Positions 36,742 through 38,798 of a DNA stretch of 38,798 nucleotides are shown piece by piece. Below the pieces are notes generated by a model. That model ran no database searches. It worked only from the letters and a program-made list of their open reading frames with translations, and was not told the origin of the DNA. The stretch spans positions 1 to 38,798 of the IMG/VR virus record IMGVR_UViG_3300042922_000556. The stretch is one strand, 5' to 3'. The number at the start of each line of letters is the position of its first letter. Position 1 is the first letter of the stretch. Source of the stretch: a virus. The translations under genes were made by a program, and so were the position numbers.

Positions 36742-37402
36742 ACTACCAGAAAGATGCAGTGATCTGCAAGAACTTAATAAACTTGTTAGAACCATGCTCG
36801 AATTAGCAATAGAAGATATAAAGTCCCAAGGAGTGAATCCATTAGTAGTGGAAACATACCGTCCACAGGAAAGACAGAATTATTTATACTGCCAAGGACG
36901 CACCATTGCCGAATGTACTGCAAAAGGAATAAATACTGCTTTTGCTACCGCATATTGTAGCCTTAAGGCGGGTAAGGTTACTTGGACGCTCAATAGTGTA
37001 CATAAGTCACGTAAAGCCGTTGATGTGGTCCCGCAGCGCGTAGTATACGGCAAGTTAACAGCTATCTGGAATACCAAGGATCCTCAGACGCAGATCATAA
37101 TAAAGACAATGCAGAAATATGGCTTCGAAGCAGGAGCAAACTGGACAACCTCTCCTGATAGTCCTCACTTTCAAGTCAAAGGTGATTTTACTACGGTATT
37201 CGATGCAAAGCATACAACTCCATACGTGACGAAAGCCATTCAGACAGCTTTAAACGAGCGCAAGTGCAATAACCTTACCGTAGATGGTAAATGGGGTCCT
37301 GCGACCACTGAGGCGGTTAACATATTCAGGAAATGCCAAGGATATAAGACTGCTCTGGGTCAACTTGGAGCCGAGGCATTCAAAGAATTAATGAGTAGAT
37401 AG
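36734..37402 (+). CDS. Endolysin: M15-type peptidase with PG-binding domain
   Basis: 222 aa. The N-terminal catalytic domain shows SVHKSRKAVDVV near residue 88 (SxHxxxxAxD zinc ligands) and SPHFQ near 144 (HxH-like), the VanY/L-Ala-D-Glu peptidase pattern. The C-terminal part from about 160 (VTKAIQTALNERKCNNLTVD, WGPATTEAVNIF) is a PG_binding_1 domain. No signal peptide, so it depends on the holin. It cleaves peptidoglycan stem peptides at lysis. Confidence 0.9.
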   Translation: MNKLPERCSDLQELNKLVRTMLELAIEDIKSQGVNPLVVETYRPQERQNYLYCQGRTIAECTAKGINTAFATAYCSLKAGKVTWTLNSVHKSRKAVDVVPQRVVYGKLTAIWNTKDPQTQIIIKTMQKYGFEAGANWTTSPDSPHFQVKGDFTTVFDAKHTTPYVTKAIQTALNERKCNNLTVDGKWGPATTEAVNIFRKCQGYKTALGQLGAEAFKELMSR

Positions 37403-37416
37403 GCAGGCATAAGATA

Positions 37417-37440
37417 ACCCCGGTCTTAATTGGCCGGGGT
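37417..37440. terminator. Bidirectional terminator-like hairpin
   Basis: ACCCCGG (37417-37423) pairs perfectly with CCGGGGT (37434-37440) around a 10-base loop, between the convergent endolysin and secreted protein genes. Neither side has a good U-tract; the sequence beyond is AT-rich. Confidence 0.55.
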
Positions 37441-37447
37441 ATAAATA

Positions 37448-38479
37448 TTATTCTTCATATGATTTTACATCGAAATAGATTATCTTATTATATGGTATGT
37501 AGTGCTTTATACTCTTATATGGGGTAACTGTGCCCTTGACAGTGAATATGTAAAAAGCTTTTCCGGCTCCATTTGAAATATCGTTGTACCACGAAAGAAA
37601 ATTATCTATTTCAGTACCGGTAAGATTATATTCCTTTACTATACCGTTATCCATATAAATATTGAGTATGGCGCTTGATGTAACAGTTGGAGCTACTGGA
37701 ATTGCAAATGCTTCATTTGAATTTACAATTTCTGTTCCTGATACAACTGCGCTTACAACATAATAATATGTAGTACCATTTGTTAAGCCTGTATCAGTAC
37801 ATATGATTGATGATCCTGACACTGTCGTTGCGAGTGAAAGTACTTCATAAGGGCCACCAGAGGTTTCAGAACGCTTAATATTGTAGCTTGTTGCATCATC
37901 TACCGTGCCCCAAGCTAGAGTAACCTGAGAGTCTCCAGACTCGGTTGTTAGATATATAGGTTGATAATAATCTACCAAATAACCAGTTTCATCTATGTCA
38001 AATGCATCTAAACTCATATATTTTGTATCTTGTGTATTTGTTACTACAACAGTATGATAACCCTCAACTAATCCAATTTTTTCAAATATTAAATAACACC
38101 CTGTATAAGATGTAGTGGTTTCATTAAAATAATATTCATTACCATCAATTTTAACAGATACTTGTGTGCAATGCCCATATGTATTTGTACCTACTAATAG
38201 TCGTAATTTCGTTCCATAAAATTTAAATCGATAAGATGATCCTTGGCTTGCAGTATAACTATTTTTATTATTGTAATAAAAGGAACTCATGGTTGTTGAA
38301 TTTTGCCATGATCCATTGTAGACAATTCTTGTATCAGTATCATCAAATCTCTGCCAACTTGATTCGGGCTCAGGTAGACGATCACCAATTGTTGCAGCTT
38401 TCGCATTGATAGGTACCATAAACACCATAGCCATAACAAATAACATTGTAAAAATACTTAATTTTCTTCTCAAATTCAT
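37448..38479 (-). CDS. Secreted protein with carbohydrate-binding-like and Fn3 domains
   Basis: 343 aa from ATG 38479 (AGGAGG upstream). Signal peptide: basic start, LSIFTMLFVMAMVFMVPINA, likely cut at AKA. Residues about 35-150 resemble a jelly-roll carbohydrate- or glycan-binding domain (SSWQRFDDTDTRIVYNGSW, then KIGLVEGYHTVVVTNTQD). Residues about 160-250 are fibronectin type III (VTLAWGTVDDATSYNIKRSE, GLTNGTTYYYVVSAV). The last 70 residues (EYNLTGTEIDNFLSWYNDIS and KIIYFDVKSYEE) form an extra domain seen in clostridial surface proteins as far as remembered. It is opposite to the phage operon at the lysis end, typical for lysogenic conversion. Confidence 0.75.
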   Translation of the reverse strand: MNLRRKLSIFTMLFVMAMVFMVPINAKAATIGDRLPEPESSWQRFDDTDTRIVYNGSWQNSTTMSSFYYNNKNSYTASQGSSYRFKFYGTKLRLLVGTNTYGHCTQVSVKIDGNEYYFNETTTSYTGCYLIFEKIGLVEGYHTVVVTNTQDTKYMSLDAFDIDETGYLVDYYQPIYLTTESGDSQVTLAWGTVDDATSYNIKRSETSGGPYEVLSLATTVSGSSIICTDTGLTNGTTYYYVVSAVVSGTEIVNSNEAFAIPVAPTVTSSAILNIYMDNGIVKEYNLTGTEIDNFLSWYNDISNGAGKAFYIFTVKGTVTPYKSIKHYIPYNKIIYFDVKSYEE

Positions 38480-38798
38480 CTTTTGTATCCTCCTGTAATA
38501 TGAAGTGTTAAAATTCATTTCATATTAATGTTACCAGATAAGTATTTTTTTACCAGTCTATATATACAAAAATTAACATGGTATAATTATCCTTTTGTGT
38601 ACGATAGCATTATTATACAAAGATACCCACACACCAGTTCTCTCTCCCGATGCATGGGGTATCTATGGGGAATATCTTTACATTATCACATATTACAATA
38701 TTTGTAAATAGACGTTTTTCGACAATTATACATGGAAATATGATGGATGAAAATATTATCTATTTATCATCATGCGACCTGATGGTATCAATATAATA
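38480..38798. other. AT-rich intergenic region at the right edge
   Basis: No gene is supported. An 8-bp inverted repeat AGATACCC (38621-38628) / GGGTATCT (38657-38664) is present. No convincing -35/-10 pair for the minus-strand secreted gene was found. The right attachment site could lie further on; nothing identifies it. Confidence 0.4.

Noticed and set aside
38480-38798. Attachment site or riboswitch at the right edge
   Set aside because: Only an 8-bp inverted repeat is visible; without the other prophage end no att repeat can be identified, and no known riboswitch core was recognised.

Overview
The window is most of a temperate siphovirus (prophage) genome from a low-GC Gram-positive host. 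The evidence is strong AGGAGG-type ribosome sites, frequent TTG and GTG starts, sigma-A-like promoters, and a Firmicutes-type gene order. A Clostridia/Lachnospiraceae-like host is an inference from protein style (XRE/Cro switch, RecT, DUF927 helicase, DUF1492/ArpU-type late regulator, SPP1-like portal, GP20 scaffold, Minor_capsid_1/2/3-like trio, DUF6711-like tail protein, M15 endolysin). No integrase, excisionase or attachment site is visible. The left edge cuts through the CI-type repressor, and the lysogeny genes probably lie to the left.

Layout. Bases 1-600 are a divergent genetic switch: a leftward repressor fragment, two back-to-back promoters, four 17-bp operators and a Cro-like gene. 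Bases 600-9100 are early genes: small proteins (several zinc ribbons), a tandem AbrB protein, an SbcC-like ATPase, RecT, an MBL-fold hydrolase, an ERCC4-type nuclease and a DUF927 helicase. Bases 9104-9366 hold ten copies of a 9-bp near-palindrome around an AT-rich core and look like an iteron replication origin. Bases 9383-14400 carry a 719-aa protein containing an RNA polymerase alpha-CTD-like domain, HTH and SANT/Myb-like proteins, one of them apparently split by an in-frame TGA, and a Dam methylase. Bases 14400-17630 mix accessory genes, some on the minus strand with their own promoters or terminators, with the late regulator, a candidate late promoter and a long non-coding stretch containing a tRNA-like sequence. 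Bases 17668-36260 are the packaging, head, tail and fibre operon. Bases 36319-37402 are holin and endolysin. A minus-strand secreted protein closes the window.

How the genes work together: CI and Cro decide lysogeny through the four operators. The early operon supplies recombination (ATPase, MBL protein, RecT, ERCC4 nuclease) and replication (DUF927 helicase at the iteron array). The ArpU-like protein probably turns on the late operon from just behind its own gene. The late operon builds a long-tailed virion whose tail length is set by a 960-aa tape measure; its tail chaperone appears to be extended by a +1 frameshift. Several genes look like morons (cargo genes with their own promoter, terminator, or opposite orientation), and three of them encode exported proteins, which points to lysogenic conversion.

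The most interesting signals are: a reverse-strand copy of a tail-fibre tip domain behind the forward fibre gene, with a short in-frame inverted repeat (a possible invertible fibre switch); an alpha-CTD-like domain in a phage protein; the iteron-like origin; an apparently nonsense-split SANT/zinc-ribbon gene; the tRNA-like element; and the predicted +1 frameshift in the tail chaperone.
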